A stretch of 64,000 nucleotides of DNA. Origin: Microcella flavibacter. Its GTDB lineage: Bacteria; Actinomycetota; Actinomycetes; Actinomycetales; Microbacteriaceae. Made by a program: the position numbers and the translations under genes. Of this stretch, positions 17,709 to 29,163 are shown in pieces. The notes beneath the pieces were generated by a model. That model did no database searches and was not told where the DNA came from. It saw nothing but the letters and a program-made list of their open reading frames with translations. The first letter of the stretch is position 1; each line of letters begins with the position of its first letter. The stretch covers positions 2,480,001-2,544,000 of the forward strand of contig NZ_CP051299.1 in NCBI RefSeq assembly GCF_012530535.1, written 5' to 3'.

Positions 17709-17831
17709 ATGACCTGGTTGATTGGCAGGGCCTTGACCGTCGAACGCGTCGCCCAGGGCCGCCCAGTCGCTCACGTCGCAGCCGAGCTGGGCGTCTCACG
17801 ACAGGCCACTTATCGCGGGGTCCGTCGGTTC
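17709..17831 (+). pseudogene. IS481-like transposase N-terminal remnant
   Basis: Just after purL, ATG 17709 opens a frame with GRPVAHVAAELGVSRQATY followed by RGVRRF. This is the helix-turn-helix start of an IS481-type transposase. The similarity ends near 17831, and the rest of that frame, which stays open into the multicopper oxidase gene, has no transposase features. It looks like the scar of an insertion that marks the left edge of the following island. Confidence 0.6.
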
Positions 17832-18299
17832 CCGTCTGCGTTTCCCTTCGAGCCGCTCTTCGGCCCGGCTGGAGGCCCCTCGCGAATCTTCATCGTGAGC
17901 GCGTCCGCGGCGACGCAAACGACGGACAGACGTCGCTCCAACTGGCCTGCCATAGAACCCGCGCGGATCCAGGACGAAACCCTGGGTCCGCGTTCAGCGA
18001 TAGAGACCTTCGACCCTATCCCTCAAGGAATATCCGCGGAATACTCGAGACGTTATCGATACACCGGAGTCGGAGCGTCGTTGTGGAGTCAGCCCCTGCG
18101 CTCGCGTCCCTTTCGGCGGCCCGTCAGCCGTCGCGGTGAGGGAGGCGGGCGTATGCCGCTCCTCGGCGAACACTGGTCCGACGCTACGGCGCCCGGTCTT
18201 CATCTCCACCGGACAGCGCCGACCCTGCACTCCGACGCCGACGACCGGGGCACCGTCGTGACCGAGGACACCGGGATCGACACTCCAGAGAGGACCGGC
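17832..18299. other. Island-edge intergenic region
   Basis: No gene is supported here apart from the open frame shared with the oxidase. The region holds the hairpin at 17962-17992 and an AT-richer stretch at about 18020-18065 where a promoter for the copper operon could lie. I find no clear CsoR or other operator. Confidence 0.4.
17962..17992 (+). terminator. Strong hairpin downstream of purL
   Basis: CGCGGATCCAGG at 17962-17973 pairs with CCTGGGTCCGCG at 17981-17992, 11 of 12 positions with one G-U, across a seven-base loop. It lies 265 bases after purL and before the copper operon, so it may insulate the two, although an IS-derived origin is also possible. Confidence 0.45.
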
Positions 18300-19793
18300 A
18301 TGACCCCCGCGAGCCGCAGCCCCAGCATGACCAGGCGCGGCTTCCTCGCCGTGGGCACCGGCACCATCGCCGCGGTCGCTCTCGCTTCCTGCGCGACCCG
18401 GCCGCGCTACGTCACTCCGACCGGCGCGGCGGTGCGTCAGGCAGAACGTGCCCGCGGCGGGACCGGCCGGGTCGCCCGTGTCGACCTGGTGGCCGCCCCG
18501 ACGCAGATCGACCTCGCCGGCACCACGGCGAAGACCTGGAGCTTCGGGCCGGTGCCGGCGCCGACGATTCGGCTGACAGCGGGTGACACGCTGCGCGCAA
18601 CCGTGCGCAACCGGCTCCCCGCCGATACGTCCGTGCACTGGCACGGGCTGGCGCTGCGCAACGACATGGACGGTGTCCCCGGCGCGACCCAGGCGCCGAT
18701 CGGCGCAGGCGAGGACTTCACGTATGAGTTCGTCACCGCGCAACCGGGCACCTACTGGTTCCATCCGCACGTCGGCGCCCAGCTGGACCGTGGCCTGTAC
18801 GGGGCACTCATCGTCGATGACCCGGACGAGCCCCTGGCCTACGACGAGGAGTGGGTGGTGATCCTCGACGACTGGCTCGACGGGGTGACCGGCACCCCCG
18901 ACGAGGTGCTCGAGGAGCTGCGCGGAGGGATGGGCGGGATGATGGGCGGCGGTGGCCACATGATGATGGGTGCGCGCTCAGCGCTGCTCGGCGGGGACGC
19001 CGGCGACGTGTTCTACCCGCACTACCTCATCAACGGCCGCCCGCCCGCCGACCCGGAGACCTTCACCAGCACCCCCGGACGACGTCTGCGGATCAGGATC
19101 ATCAACGCGGGCAGCGACACCGCGTTCCGGGTGGCGCTCGGCGGTCACAAACTTACCGTCACCCACAGCGACGGGTTCCCGGTGGACCCGGTGGAAACCG
19201 ACTCGGTCCTGATCGGCATGGGTGAGCGCTACGACGCGCTGGTCACCCTCCGCGATGGCGCGTTTCCGCTCGTCGCCGCCGCGGAAGGCAAAGGCGAGAT
19301 GGCGCAGGCGATCGTCCGCACCGGGTCAGGCGATACCCCACGCGCATCGGCGACCCTCCCCGAACTGTCCGGCTCGGTGCTCACCGCGAGCGGCCTCGCC
19401 GCCGACCGGAGCGTCGTGCTCCCGACGCGCGCGGTCGACCGTGAGCTGACGGCGACCCTGTCCGGCTCGATGATGGGGTACGACTGGGCGATCAATGGGC
19501 GCCGGTTCGACCCGGCCGAGCCGTTGGCCGGCGCGCTCGGCGTGACGCAGGGCGAGCGTGTGCGGCTGCGCATCGAGAACACGACCCAGATGTGGCATCC
19601 GTTCCACCTGCACGGGCACACCTACCAGCACTCCGGAGCGGGACCGCGCAAGGACACCTCGATCATCCTCCCGGGCAAGTCCTTGACAGTCGAGTTCGAC
19701 GCCGACAACCCTGGGCTCTGGGCGGCGCACTGTCACAACATCTATCACGCCGAGGCCGGGATGATGACCATCCTCGGTTACCACGCCGCCTGA
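18300..19793 (+). CDS. Multicopper oxidase, Tat-exported lipoprotein
   Basis: A 497-residue oxidase from ATG 18300 with GAGAGG upstream. A twin-arginine signal (MTRRGFLAV, Arg12-Arg13) ends in lipobox LASC (Cys31), so the folded enzyme is exported and tethered. Copper ligands are HWHG (113-116), WFHPH (155-157), HPFHLHGH (433-440) and HCHNIYHAE (477-483), all four expected clusters. A Met-rich insert ([16 protein letters not shown]) is like CueO/CopA Met loops that bind Cu(I). It probably oxidises Cu(I) to less toxic Cu(II). It heads an operon with a P1B ATPase 28 bases downstream. Confidence 0.9.
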   Translation: MTPASRSPSMTRRGFLAVGTGTIAAVALASCATRPRYVTPTGAAVRQAERARGGTGRVARVDLVAAPTQIDLAGTTAKTWSFGPVPAPTIRLTAGDTLRATVRNRLPADTSVHWHGLALRNDMDGVPGATQAPIGAGEDFTYEFVTAQPGTYWFHPHVGAQLDRGLYGALIVDDPDEPLAYDEEWVVILDDWLDGVTGTPDEVLEELRGGMGGMMGGGGHMMMGARSALLGGDAGDVFYPHYLINGRPPADPETFTSTPGRRLRIRIINAGSDTAFRVALGGHKLTVTHSDGFPVDPVETDSVLIGMGERYDALVTLRDGAFPLVAAAEGKGEMAQAIVRTGSGDTPRASATLPELSGSVLTASGLAADRSVVLPTRAVDRELTATLSGSMMGYDWAINGRRFDPAEPLAGALGVTQGERVRLRIENTTQMWHPFHLHGHTYQHSGAGPRKDTSIILPGKSLTVEFDADNPGLWAAHCHNIYHAEAGMMTILGYHAA

Positions 19794-19821
19794 GAACCTC
19801 GATCAGAGAGAGTCCGAACCC

Positions 19822-22368
19822 ATGCACACACGAACCGTTGTCCTGGAAGTCGTCGGCGTCCACTGGGCGTCGTCGAAGTCGATCGTCGAGGCGACCCTCC
19901 TTCGTCAAGCAGGTGTCACCTCGGTGGAGGCCAACCCGGTCGCCCAGACCGCGAACGTCACCTACGACCCCGAACTCACCACTCAGGCCCAGTTGCGCCA
20001 ATGGATCGTCGAGTGCGGGTATCACTGCGCCGGCCAGTCCGTCCCGAATCACATCTGCGATCCCGCCCACGGCGAGCACGAGGCATCGCACGGCAATCAC
20101 AACCACCCTCACGTATCCGCGACCGTTGAGCATGCGGCGCCCGATGTCAATCCGGTTCCTCCGGAGTCGACGCATGAGCACCCAGGGCTCGACCAGGCAG
20201 GGGAGGGGCACGGCACGCACCAGTCGGCGGCCGGGCAGGTCGTCGCCGAGCCGGACGGGGTCAGGGACCATGACGCTCATGCCGCCCCGGCCCGCAGCAG
20301 CCAGGACGTGATGGGGCACGGAGGCGGCCATGGCGGCATGTCGATGGCGTCAATGATCCGCGACATGCGCAACCGGTTCCTGTTCGCGCTGATCATGTCG
20401 ATCCCGATCACTCTGTTCTCCCCGATCGGGCGGGAAGTTCTGGGCTTCACGGCGCCTGCACCGTTCGGGCTGCGGGATGACGTGATCTCCCTGATCCTGT
20501 CCCTGCCCGTGATGTTCTACTCGGCCTGGATCTTCTTCGACGGTGCGTTCAGAGCCCTGAGGGCGCGAACACTGGACATGATGGTGCTCGTCGCCGTCGG
20601 CGTCGGCGCAGGATGGCTCTACAGCTTCATCGTCACCCTCACAGGAGGCGGCGAGGTGTTCTACGAAGCCGCGACCGTGCTGGCGACGTTCGTGTTGCTC
20701 GGCCACTGGGTGGAAATGCGTGCTCGCGGGGGAGCGAACGACGCGATCCGCCGCCTGTTGGAACTCGCTCCCGCTCGTGCCATCGTGATCCGCGACGGGC
20801 AAGAGCTCGAGGTATCCACGTCCGAGGTCATCCCCGGTGACCTGATGCTTGTACGTCCCGGCGCGAAGGTCCCCACCGACGGGGAGGTCGAAGACGGCGA
20901 ATCCGAGGTCGACGAGTCGATGGTCACCGGCGAGAGCATGCCGGTGGAGAAAGCGCCTGGGTCCATGGTTATCGGCGCGACCGTGAACACCGTCGGCACC
21001 CTCCGGGTGCGCGCCACCAAGGTCGGCGCCGACACCGCCTTGGCCCAGATCGTCAAGCTGGTGCAGGAGGCGCAGAACTCCAAAGCCCCCGGTCAGCGGC
21101 TCGCGGACCGCGCCGCGTTCTGGTTGGTGCTGGTCGCCCTGATCGGCGGAAGCGCGACCTTCCTGACCTGGTGGCTGACCGGCGCGCCCGTGCCGACCGC
21201 GATCCTGTTCGCGATCACCGTCGTCGTCATCACCTGCCCGGACGCGCTCGGTCTGGCTACCCCCACCGCGATCATGGTCGGCACCGGGCTCGGCGCCCGA
21301 AGGGGAGTGCTGTTCAAGAACGCTACCGGCATCGAGACCGCCGCCCGCATCGACACCGTCGTCCTCGACAAGACCGGTACCCTCACCAAGGGAGAACCAG
21401 AGGTCACCGACTATGTGCCCGTCGGCGAGGACGACCTTGAGCTGCTCGCGCTGGTGGCCGCCGTCGAACGCGAGTCCGAGCACCCCCTCGCGAAGGCAGT
21501 CGTCGCCTACGCCGAAGCCCGGAACATCCCGCGACGCGCCGCTTCCGCCTTTCGCAACGTCGCGGGGAAGGGGGCGATCGCCACCGTCGATGGCCGGGAG
21601 GTGGCTCTGGGCAACATGCGCCTGATGGCGCAGGAGGGCATCGACATCTCCCCGGTCGAGGACGCCCAGAAGTCCCTCGCCGAGAGCGGGCGCACGGCGA
21701 TCATGTTCGCCGTCGACGGGGAGGTCGCTGGCGTCATCGCACTCGCCGACGCCCCCCGCGAGACCGCCAGAGCCGCTATCGACGCCCTCCATGAGTCCGG
21801 CATTGAGGTGGTGATGCTCACCGGCGACAACCAGCCGACCGCCGAGCGCATCGCATCCCTGCTGGGCATCGACACGGTGATCGCCGAGGTGCTGCCAGAG
21901 GACAAGAGCGCGAAGATCGCCGAACTGCAGCGGGCTGGGAAGAAGGTGGCCATGGTCGGTGACGGCGTCAACGACGCCCCTGCCCTCGCCCAGGCCGACC
22001 TCGGCATCGCCATCGGCGCTGGCACGGATGTCGCCATCGAGACCGCTGACGTGGTGCTGATGCGTTCGGATCCTCTGGATGTCGCGGTCGCGCTGCGGAT
22101 CGGGAAGGGAACACTGCGGAAGATGCGGCAGAACCTGGGCTGGGCCATCGGTTACAACGCCATCGCGCTGCCCATCGCCGCCGGCGTGTTCTTCCCCGCG
22201 TTCGGGATCATGCTCTCCCCGGAGATCGCCGCGATCAGCATGTCCGGCTCGAGCGTGATCGTCGCCGTGAACGCCCTGTTGCTGAAGCGACTCCGGCTGC
22301 CGGCTCAGGAAACCCCCGCGGCGGCGAGCAGTCCCGAGCAGGTGCCCGTCCCCAGCGGTGTCCGGTAG
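19822..22368 (+). CDS. P1B-type heavy-metal ATPase with CPD motif
   Basis: An 848-residue transport ATPase. The N-terminus has an HMA-like fold in which the metal-binding CxxC is replaced (GVHWASSKS). A His-rich linker of about 100 residues follows ([25 protein letters not shown]). Eight membrane helices, TGES, DKTGT (Asp516), the HP motif SEHPLAKA, and TGDNQPTA and [10 protein letters not shown] are present. The membrane metal site is CPD (472-474) rather than CPC or CPH, so ligand chemistry and substrate may differ from CopA or CopB. With the oxidase beside it, copper or silver export is the best guess. Confidence 0.88.
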   Translation: MHTRTVVLEVVGVHWASSKSIVEATLLRQAGVTSVEANPVAQTANVTYDPELTTQAQLRQWIVECGYHCAGQSVPNHICDPAHGEHEASHGNHNHPHVSATVEHAAPDVNPVPPESTHEHPGLDQAGEGHGTHQSAAGQVVAEPDGVRDHDAHAAPARSSQDVMGHGGGHGGMSMASMIRDMRNRFLFALIMSIPITLFSPIGREVLGFTAPAPFGLRDDVISLILSLPVMFYSAWIFFDGAFRALRARTLDMMVLVAVGVGAGWLYSFIVTLTGGGEVFYEAATVLATFVLLGHWVEMRARGGANDAIRRLLELAPARAIVIRDGQELEVSTSEVIPGDLMLVRPGAKVPTDGEVEDGESEVDESMVTGESMPVEKAPGSMVIGATVNTVGTLRVRATKVGADTALAQIVKLVQEAQNSKAPGQRLADRAAFWLVLVALIGGSATFLTWWLTGAPVPTAILFAITVVVITCPDALGLATPTAIMVGTGLGARRGVLFKNATGIETAARIDTVVLDKTGTLTKGEPEVTDYVPVGEDDLELLALVAAVERESEHPLAKAVVAYAEARNIPRRAASAFRNVAGKGAIATVDGREVALGNMRLMAQEGIDISPVEDAQKSLAESGRTAIMFAVDGEVAGVIALADAPRETARAAIDALHESGIEVVMLTGDNQPTAERIASLLGIDTVIAEVLPEDKSAKIAELQRAGKKVAMVGDGVNDAPALAQADLGIAIGAGTDVAIETADVVLMRSDPLDVAVALRIGKGTLRKMRQNLGWAIGYNAIALPIAAGVFFPAFGIMLSPEIAAISMSGSSVIVAVNALLLKRLRLPAQETPAAASSPEQVPVPSGVR

Positions 22369-22399
22369 AGCCCCTCATCAGCTACACGCAAAGAAAGCG

Positions 22400-24823
22400 A
22401 TGAACTCAATGAGCACACGTTCAACACGGACGGGCACCGATCCGGTTCTCGACCCGGCGCAGCTGGAGCGGATCAACGCCTGGTGGCGGGCGGCCAACTA
22501 TCTCTCGGTCGGGCAGATCTACCTGCTGGACAACCCGCTGCTTCGGGAGCCGCTACTGCCGGAGCACATCAAGCCCCGGCTGCTCGGGCACTGGGGAACC
22601 ACGCCGGGGCTGAACTTCATCTACGCCCACCTGAACCGGGCCATCATGCAGCGCGATCTGAACACGATCTACGTCATGGGTCCGGGCCACGGCGGGCCGG
22701 GGCCCGTCGCCGCGTCGTGGCTGGAGGGCAGCTACACCGAAACGTACCCGAACATCGCCCAGGATGCCGTGGGCATGCGGCGGCTGTTCCGGCAGTTCTC
22801 CTTCCCCGGGGGTATCCCCAGCCATGTCGCGCCGGAGACGCCCGGCTCCATCCACGAGGGCGGCGAGCTCGGATACGCGCTCTCGCATGCCTACGGGGCG
22901 GCGTTCGACAACCCCGACCTGATCGTGGCGGCGGTGGTCGGCGACGGGGAGGCGGAGACCGGGCCGCTGGCGGCGAGCTGGCAGTCCAACAAGTTCGTCG
23001 ACCCCGCCCGGGACGGCACGGTGCTGCCGATCCTGCACTTGAACGGCTACAAGATCGCCAACCCAACCGTGCTGGCGAGGATCAGCCCCGAAGAGCTGGA
23101 CCACCTGCTGCGCGGCTACGGGCACGCCCCGCACTACGTCGAAGGCGACGACCCCACGCAGATGCACCAGGACTTCGCCCGCACTCTGGACGCCTGCTTG
23201 GACGAGATCCGCGAGATCAAGGACCGCGCACGGGACGGGGACACGCGCCGTCCGATGTGGCCGATGATCGTGCTGCGCTCTCCGAAAGGGTGGACCGGGC
23301 CGAAGGAGGTCGACGGCAAGAAGGTCGAGGGCAGCTGGCGCTCTCATCAGGTCCCGTTCACTCAGGCACGAGAAAACCCCGAACATCGGGCGATCCTAGA
23401 AGCGTGGATGCGCAGCTACCGGCCCGAGGAGCTCTTCGACGAAGCCGGAGCACCGATCGAGGCGATCGCGACCCTGCGTCCCGACGGCGACCGCCGGATG
23501 AGCGCCAACCCGCACAGCAACGGCGGCGGGCTGCTGCGCGACCTGCGGATGCCCGACTTCCGCGACCACGCCCTGCTGGTGCCGACCGCTGGGACGGTCA
23601 CCGGCGAGTCCACCCGGGTGCTCGGTGGGCTGCTGCGCGACGTGATGCTCGCCAACACGGACAACTTCCGGGTCTTCGCACCCGACGAGAACAACTCGAA
23701 CCGGCTCGACGCCGTGCTCGAGGCCACCGACCGGGCGTGGAACGCCGCCACCGCCGCCGACGACGACCACCTCGCCGTCGAGGGCCGGGTGATGGAGATC
23801 CTCTCCGAACACACCCTGCAGGGCTGGCTGGAGGGCTACCTCCTCACGGGCCGGCACGGATTCTTCTCCTGCTACGAGGGCTTCATCCACATCGTGGACT
23901 CGATGTTCAACCAGCACGCCAAATGGCTGACCACCACGAACGACATCCCGTGGCGGCGCCCGGTCGCGTCCCTGAACTATCTCCTCACCTCCCACGTGCG
24001 GCGCCAGGACAACAACGGCTTCTCCCACCAGGACCCCGGCTTCATCGACCACGTCGTCAACAAGAAGCCGGACGTGATCCGGGTGTACCTGCCGCCGGAC
24101 GCGAACACGCTCCTGTCCGTCGCCGACCACTGCCTGCGCAGCCGCCAGTACGTCAACGTCATCGTCGCCGGCAAGCAGCCCCAGCTGCAGTTCCTGACCA
24201 TGGAGCAGGCGATCGAGCACTGCACCAAGGGCATCGGAATCTGGGACTGGGCCAGTAGCGACGACGGACAGGAACCTGACGTCGTCATGGCCTGCGCCGG
24301 CGACGTGCCGACCATGGAGACCCTCGCCGCCGTGATGATCCTGAAATACCACTTCCCCGACCTGCGCATCCGGGTCGTCAACGTCGTCGACCTCATGCGG
24401 TTGAAAGACCAGCGGGCGCACCCGCACGGCCTGTCCGACGAGGACTTTGATGCCCTGTTCACCACGCACGCGCCCGTCGTGTTCGCGTACCACGGCTACC
24501 CGACTCTCATTCACCGGCTCACCTACCGGCGGGCGAACCACGCGAACATGCACATCCACGGCTACCAGGAGGAGGGGACGACCACGACCCCGTTCGACAT
24601 GTGCGTACTCAACGAACTCGACCGCTACCACCTGGCCATCGACGTCATCGACCGGGTGCCGCGGCTGCGCGACGTGTCCGCACACGTCCGCGATGAGCTG
24701 CGCAACGCCCTCATCCGTCACCGCACCTACATTCGCGAGCACGGCGAGGACCTTTCCGAGATCCGCGACTGGACATGGTCAGCGGAGACGGTCCCTTCGG
24801 TCCGCCTCGACGAATCGCCATGA
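22400..24823 (+). CDS. xfp: Phosphoketolase (Xfp)
   Basis: An 807-residue thiamine diphosphate enzyme that splits xylulose 5-P or fructose 6-P with phosphate into acetyl-P and GAP or erythrose 4-P. ATG 22400 is preferred to an upstream GTG inside the ATPase gene. Family signatures are [64 protein letters not shown] and FFSCYEGF. Length fits the family. Its stop overlaps the next start as ATGA. No acetate kinase or phosphotransacetylase is in the window to use the acetyl-P. Confidence 0.95.
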   Translation: MNSMSTRSTRTGTDPVLDPAQLERINAWWRAANYLSVGQIYLLDNPLLREPLLPEHIKPRLLGHWGTTPGLNFIYAHLNRAIMQRDLNTIYVMGPGHGGPGPVAASWLEGSYTETYPNIAQDAVGMRRLFRQFSFPGGIPSHVAPETPGSIHEGGELGYALSHAYGAAFDNPDLIVAAVVGDGEAETGPLAASWQSNKFVDPARDGTVLPILHLNGYKIANPTVLARISPEELDHLLRGYGHAPHYVEGDDPTQMHQDFARTLDACLDEIREIKDRARDGDTRRPMWPMIVLRSPKGWTGPKEVDGKKVEGSWRSHQVPFTQARENPEHRAILEAWMRSYRPEELFDEAGAPIEAIATLRPDGDRRMSANPHSNGGGLLRDLRMPDFRDHALLVPTAGTVTGESTRVLGGLLRDVMLANTDNFRVFAPDENNSNRLDAVLEATDRAWNAATAADDDHLAVEGRVMEILSEHTLQGWLEGYLLTGRHGFFSCYEGFIHIVDSMFNQHAKWLTTTNDIPWRRPVASLNYLLTSHVRRQDNNGFSHQDPGFIDHVVNKKPDVIRVYLPPDANTLLSVADHCLRSRQYVNVIVAGKQPQLQFLTMEQAIEHCTKGIGIWDWASSDDGQEPDVVMACAGDVPTMETLAAVMILKYHFPDLRIRVVNVVDLMRLKDQRAHPHGLSDEDFDALFTTHAPVVFAYHGYPTLIHRLTYRRANHANMHIHGYQEEGTTTTPFDMCVLNELDRYHLAIDVIDRVPRLRDVSAHVRDELRNALIRHRTYIREHGEDLSEIRDWTWSAETVPSVRLDESP

Positions 24824-27800
24824 AGAGGCCGCCGTCACCTCCCCCTCACGCTCATCAGTTCGAGTCGGCCTACGAGGCGGTGTTGTTCGACATGGATGGT
24901 GTGGTCACCGACACCGCCACCATCCATGCCGCCGCCTGGCAGCGACTCTTCGACGAGGTCCTCCAGGACCCCCGCGCCCACGACGCGGACCTGCGGCCGT
25001 TCGATCCTGTGGAGGACTATCGCCTGTACGTCGATGGCCGAAGCCGCGAGGATGGGGTCGCGGCCTTCCTGGCCGCCCGTGGAATCGAGCTCGAGCCCCG
25101 ACGGCTCGGCGACTCAGAGTGGTCGATCGCGGGGCTCGCCGAACGCAAGAACGACCTGTTTCTGGCCGAACTCGGTACACGAGGTCTGCGGAGCTACCCA
25201 GGCACGACGGACCTGCTGGGCCGGCTTCGCGCCGGCGGCATTCCGGTCGGCCTGGTCACCGCGAGTCGCAACGCCCACCGGATGCTGGCTGAGGCGGGCT
25301 TGGCTGGCATGTTCGACGTGGTCGTGGACGGGGAGATCGCTGCGGAGCAGCATCTGCCGGGCAAACCTGACCCGGCGATGTTCCTCGAGGCCGCCCGTCG
25401 CCTGGGAGTCCAGCCGCAGAGCACCGCGGTTGTCGAGGACGCGATCTCCGGGGTTCAGGCCGCTCATGAGGGCGGATTCGGACTGGTTGTCGGGATCGCG
25501 CGTGAAGGACGTCGGGATGCCCTCGAAGCCAACGGGGCTGACGTCGTCCTGAACGATGTCAGTGAGCTGGACCTCGGTGCCCACATCACCGACCCGTGGA
25601 CCCTCACGTACTCCGGATTCGACCCCGCCCATGAAGGGCATCGGGAGGTGCTGGCAGCACTGGGGAACGGATACCTGGTCACTCGCGGCTCCCGGCCGGA
25701 GCACCGCGACGACGGGACGCACTACCCGGGGACATACCTCGCAGGTGTGTACAACCGCCTCACCAGCCGCATCCACGGTCGGAGCATGGAGGAGGAACAT
25801 CTCGTCAACACGCCGAACTGGCTTCCTCTCGACATCCGAGTCGCCGCCGGACCATGGTGGTCCAGCGGTCGAGTCGCTATGCGCGACGAGCGACGGGATG
25901 TGAGCCTGCGCGAGGGGATCTCCACCCGGCACGTAACCCTCCTCGGCGCCGACGGAGCTGAGCTGAGCGTCGTGCAACGATCCTTCGCTTCCATGGACGA
26001 CCCGCATCTGGCCGTGCAGGAGACCACCCTCACTGCCTCCGGTTGGAGTGGGACGGTCACGCTCCGCGCTGGCCTCGATGCAGGTGTGGGCAACAGGAAC
26101 GTCGCCGAGTATGTCGGATCGGACACCACCCACCTCGGCCCCCCGACGTTCAGCCAGGATGGGGACGTCCTTCTCTGCGAGGTGCGAACCAGGAACAGCG
26201 AGATCGACATCGCCTCGGCCATCCACCTTCGACTCGAGGGAGCTGACGGAGTGTGGCCCGACGCGCGCACACGGCCGGGACGCCGCTACACCAGAGACGT
26301 CGAGCTGGCGCTCATTGACGGGCAACCCGCTACCCTCACCAAGACGGCCGCGATCTTCACCTCGCGCGACCCCGCGATCGCGTCGCCGGCGATCGCCGCA
26401 CTCGATCGACTTGAGGAGCATGGCCGGGACACCCGCGGCCTGGAGGACCGCCACCGGGCCGCCTGGGAGCGACTCTGGCAGCGCTTTCCCCTGACCGTCG
26501 ACGCCGACCCGCGCAGCCAACTCGTTCTCAACCTTCACATCTTCCACCTCATGCAGACGCTCTCCCCCCACACCGCAGCCTTGGATGCCGGCGTGCCGGC
26601 ACGGGGCCTGCACGGCGAGGGGTACCGCGGGCACGTGTTCTGGGACGAGCTCTTCGTTCTTCCGGTACTCGGCCTTCGGCTGCCACAAGTCGCCCGCGCG
26701 ATGCTGCAATACCGATGGCACCGGCTGGGGGCCGCCCGCTCCGCGGCACGGGAGAACGGCATGCCCGGAGCGCTCTTTCCCTGGCAGAGCGGCAGCGACG
26801 GACGCGAGGAGACACCAGATCACCTCTACAACCCCCACTCCCAACGGTGGATGCCCGACCACTCGCACCTGCAGCGCCACGTCGGTTTGGCAGTCGCATA
26901 CAACGCCTGGCAGCACTATCAGGTCACCGGCGACCTCGAGTGGCTTGCCGGGCAGGGTGCCGATCTCATCATCGAAGTCGCCCGGTATTTCGCCGCCTGC
27001 GCCGTTCACGACCCCCATACCGACCGCTTCCATATCGCCGGCGTGATGGGCCCGGACGAGTACCACGACGGATACGGCCACGGCGTCCGCGACAACACCT
27101 ACACGAACGTGATGGTCGCATGGGTGTGCGCCCGCGCCGTCGACGCCCTCCAGGAGTTGGCCGGCCACCCCCGCGACGATGTCGTGGCGCGACTCCGGAT
27201 CGGAGAGGCAGAGATCGCACGCTGGGAGCACGTCAGCCAGCGGCTCGCGATCGCCGTTCACGCCGACGGAATACTCAGCCAGTTCGACGGGTACGAGGAT
27301 CTCATCGAGCTCGACTGGACCGCCTACCGGGACCGGTATGAGAACATCGGCCGGCTCGACCTCATCCTCGAATCCGAGGACGACAGCACCAATCGGTACA
27401 AGCTGGCCAAACAGCCCGACGTCATCATGCTCGTCTATCTGCTTGGCCAGGATGGGCTCCTGCAGCAGCTGGCTGGGCTCGGCTACCCCTTCTCGCAGGA
27501 CGACCTCGTCCGCACCGTGACCTACTACCTCGAGCGCACCTCCAACGGCTCCACCCTCAGCCGAGTCGTTAGCGCCTCCGTCCTCGCCGGCCTCGACGAA
27601 TCCCGATCGTGGTCCCTGTTCCGCGAGGCGCTCATCGCCGACCTGGATGACACCCAGGGGGGAACGACCCGCGAAGGCATCCACCTCGGCGCAATGGCCG
27701 GCACCATCGACCTCGTCGCGCGATCGTTCGTCGGGCTGAGCTACGAACCGACCCGGGTCAGCTTCGCTCCACGACTGCCGCCGCGACTTCCGAGCATCCG

Positions 27801-28023
27801 TCTCCAGTTCGCCTACCGGGGGCACCTGATCGACCTTGAACTCGACCACCAGGCCCTCCGACTGCAGCTGCTGCCCAGCCCAGCACCGCCGATCCGTCTC
27901 CGAGTCGCCATCGAGGAGGTCTCGCTCGCGGGCGGCGAGTCGCACACGTTCGCCCTGGCTCACGAGTTCCAACCGGAAGAACCCCCCGAGAAGTACCACA
28001 CCGAGAGAAGGGCACGCTCATGA
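24820..28023 (+). CDS. Beta-phosphoglucomutase / GH65 disaccharide phosphorylase fusion
   Basis: A 1067-residue two-domain protein. Residues about 18-250 are a HAD phosphatase-fold beta-phosphoglucomutase ([10 protein letters not shown] with Asp24 and Asp26, [25 protein letters not shown]). Residues about 280-1050 are a GH65 phosphorylase with the general acid in GPDEYHDG (Glu747) and [10 protein letters not shown] in the sugar site. GH65 enzymes use phosphate to split trehalose, maltose, kojibiose or similar into beta-glucose 1-P plus glucose, and the mutase makes glucose 6-P. The fusion would pass beta-glucose 1-P directly. Exact disaccharide uncertain. ATGA overlaps on both sides. Confidence 0.9.
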   Translation: MKRPPSPPPHAHQFESAYEAVLFDMDGVVTDTATIHAAAWQRLFDEVLQDPRAHDADLRPFDPVEDYRLYVDGRSREDGVAAFLAARGIELEPRRLGDSEWSIAGLAERKNDLFLAELGTRGLRSYPGTTDLLGRLRAGGIPVGLVTASRNAHRMLAEAGLAGMFDVVVDGEIAAEQHLPGKPDPAMFLEAARRLGVQPQSTAVVEDAISGVQAAHEGGFGLVVGIAREGRRDALEANGADVVLNDVSELDLGAHITDPWTLTYSGFDPAHEGHREVLAALGNGYLVTRGSRPEHRDDGTHYPGTYLAGVYNRLTSRIHGRSMEEEHLVNTPNWLPLDIRVAAGPWWSSGRVAMRDERRDVSLREGISTRHVTLLGADGAELSVVQRSFASMDDPHLAVQETTLTASGWSGTVTLRAGLDAGVGNRNVAEYVGSDTTHLGPPTFSQDGDVLLCEVRTRNSEIDIASAIHLRLEGADGVWPDARTRPGRRYTRDVELALIDGQPATLTKTAAIFTSRDPAIASPAIAALDRLEEHGRDTRGLEDRHRAAWERLWQRFPLTVDADPRSQLVLNLHIFHLMQTLSPHTAALDAGVPARGLHGEGYRGHVFWDELFVLPVLGLRLPQVARAMLQYRWHRLGAARSAARENGMPGALFPWQSGSDGREETPDHLYNPHSQRWMPDHSHLQRHVGLAVAYNAWQHYQVTGDLEWLAGQGADLIIEVARYFAACAVHDPHTDRFHIAGVMGPDEYHDGYGHGVRDNTYTNVMVAWVCARAVDALQELAGHPRDDVVARLRIGEAEIARWEHVSQRLAIAVHADGILSQFDGYEDLIELDWTAYRDRYENIGRLDLILESEDDSTNRYKLAKQPDVIMLVYLLGQDGLLQQLAGLGYPFSQDDLVRTVTYYLERTSNGSTLSRVVSASVLAGLDESRSWSLFREALIADLDDTQGGTTREGIHLGAMAGTIDLVARSFVGLSYEPTRVSFAPRLPPRLPSIRLQFAYRGHLIDLELDHQALRLQLLPSPAPPIRLRVAIEEVSLAGGESHTFALAHEFQPEEPPEKYHTERRARS

Positions 28024-29069
28024 GCAAGATCAAGGTCGGCGTCAATGGGTACGGAGTGATCGGCAAGCGCGTCGCGGACGCCGTCGTGCTGCAGCCCGAC
28101 ATGGAGTTGGTCGGCATTGCCGACATCGCCACCGACTGGCGCATCAAATCCGTGCGGGGTCGAATTCCCCTCTTCGCCGCCACTGACCAAGCGCTCACCG
28201 CGATGGCGGCGGAAGGATTGAGCGCAGCGGGTGGCCTCGAGGACCTGCTGGCGGCATCCGACATCATCATCGACACCACCCCCAAGCACGTCGCCGCGGG
28301 CAATCTGCAACGCTACCGCGCGGCCGGGGTGAAGGCAGTCTTCCAGGGTGGCGAATCCCACGAGGTGACCGGACACTCCTTCGTCGCTCAAGCGAACTAT
28401 CACAGCGCTCTGGGCCGCGACACCACCCGCGTCGTGTCCTGCAACACCACGAGCATCGTTCGTGTACTCGGCGCTCTCGACACCGCCGGGCTACTTCTCC
28501 GGGCCCGCGGGGTGCTCATCCGACGCGCCACCGATCCGTGGGAATCCCATCTCGGCGGCATCATGAACACGATGGTCCCCGAGCCGACCATCCCCTCCCA
28601 TCAAGGCCCCGACGCGCAAACTGTGCTACCCGGCCTCGACCTGGTGACAATCGCCGCCAAGGGTGCCCACACCCAGACGCACAACCACTACTGGACGATC
28701 CAATTGACCCGGCACGCGACGCGGGAGGAAGTGCTTGCCGCTCTGCGCGCCGCCCCCCGAATCGCGTTCATACGGATGTCCGACGGTCTGATCGCCCTCA
28801 ACTCCACGATCGAACTGATGCGCGATCTCGGCCGCCCCCGAGGCGATATGTGGGAGGTGGCGGTGTGGGAGGACCTCGTCACCGTTCAGGGCGACGAGCT
28901 CTTTCTGACCTATCAGGTCTACAACGAAGCCATCGTCGTGCCCGAAACCATCGACGCGATCCGGGCACTGACCCGGACCGCCCCCGACGCCGCCGCCTCG
29001 ATGCACATTACCGACGCCACTCTCGGGATGCTCCAGGACTTCCTGCCACCCACCGTGCCGAACAGCTGA
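28020..29069 (+). CDS. Type II (archaeal-like) glyceraldehyde-3-P dehydrogenase
   Basis: A 349-residue dehydrogenase whose order of motifs follows the archaeal type II family, not bacterial GapA. It has a Rossmann start VGVNGYGVIGKRVADAV, the active site VVSCNTTSIVR with Cys141, HQGPDAQTVLP, and AAKGAHTQTHNHYW. Type II enzymes oxidise GAP with NAD(P) and phosphate. Here it would take up the GAP produced by the phosphoketolase encoded two genes earlier. Its ATG overlaps the stop of the fusion gene. I cannot tell the cofactor preference by eye. Confidence 0.88.
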   Translation: MSKIKVGVNGYGVIGKRVADAVVLQPDMELVGIADIATDWRIKSVRGRIPLFAATDQALTAMAAEGLSAAGGLEDLLAASDIIIDTTPKHVAAGNLQRYRAAGVKAVFQGGESHEVTGHSFVAQANYHSALGRDTTRVVSCNTTSIVRVLGALDTAGLLLRARGVLIRRATDPWESHLGGIMNTMVPEPTIPSHQGPDAQTVLPGLDLVTIAAKGAHTQTHNHYWTIQLTRHATREEVLAALRAAPRIAFIRMSDGLIALNSTIELMRDLGRPRGDMWEVAVWEDLVTVQGDELFLTYQVYNEAIVVPETIDAIRALTRTAPDAAASMHITDATLGMLQDFLPPTVPNS

Positions 29070-29106
29070 ACGCGAGCAACACCGCGCGAAGGAGAAAACG
29101 ATAGCT

Positions 29107-29163
29107 ATGGTGTCAATGTCAGGGCGCTCGGCAGGACTTCTGCTGTGGTCGAACTCGCGATGA
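29107..29163 (+). CDS. 18-codon leader ORF coupled to ubiB-like gene
   Basis: A short frame with AAGGAG 12 bases upstream encodes MVSMSGRSAGLLLWSNSR. Its TGA overlaps the ATG at 29160 as ATGA, the same coupling used elsewhere in this operon. It may serve only to carry ribosomes to the kinase start. No run of regulatory codons is evident, so amino-acid attenuation is unlikely. Confidence 0.45.
   Translation: MVSMSGRSAGLLLWSNSR

Noticed and set aside
17697-18299. tRNA-type attachment site for island integration
   Set aside because: No tRNA gene or integrase is present at either edge; the IS481 remnant explains the junction better.
17832-18299. DosR/DevR box (hypoxia regulation) before the copper-carbon operon
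   Set aside because: No GGGACT-N-AGTCCC-type palindrome is visible, so dormancy control remains only an alternative idea.
17709-19793. A single 694-codon protein starting before the multicopper oxidase
   Set aside because: The Tat signal and ribosome site place the start at 18300; the upstream part is an IS remnant and non-coding DNA that happens to be open.
25114-27999. A 961-codon open frame on the minus strand opposite the GH65 fusion
   Set aside because: It is the antisense of a well-supported enzyme; high GC at third positions leaves the opposite strand open, and it has no recognisable domain.
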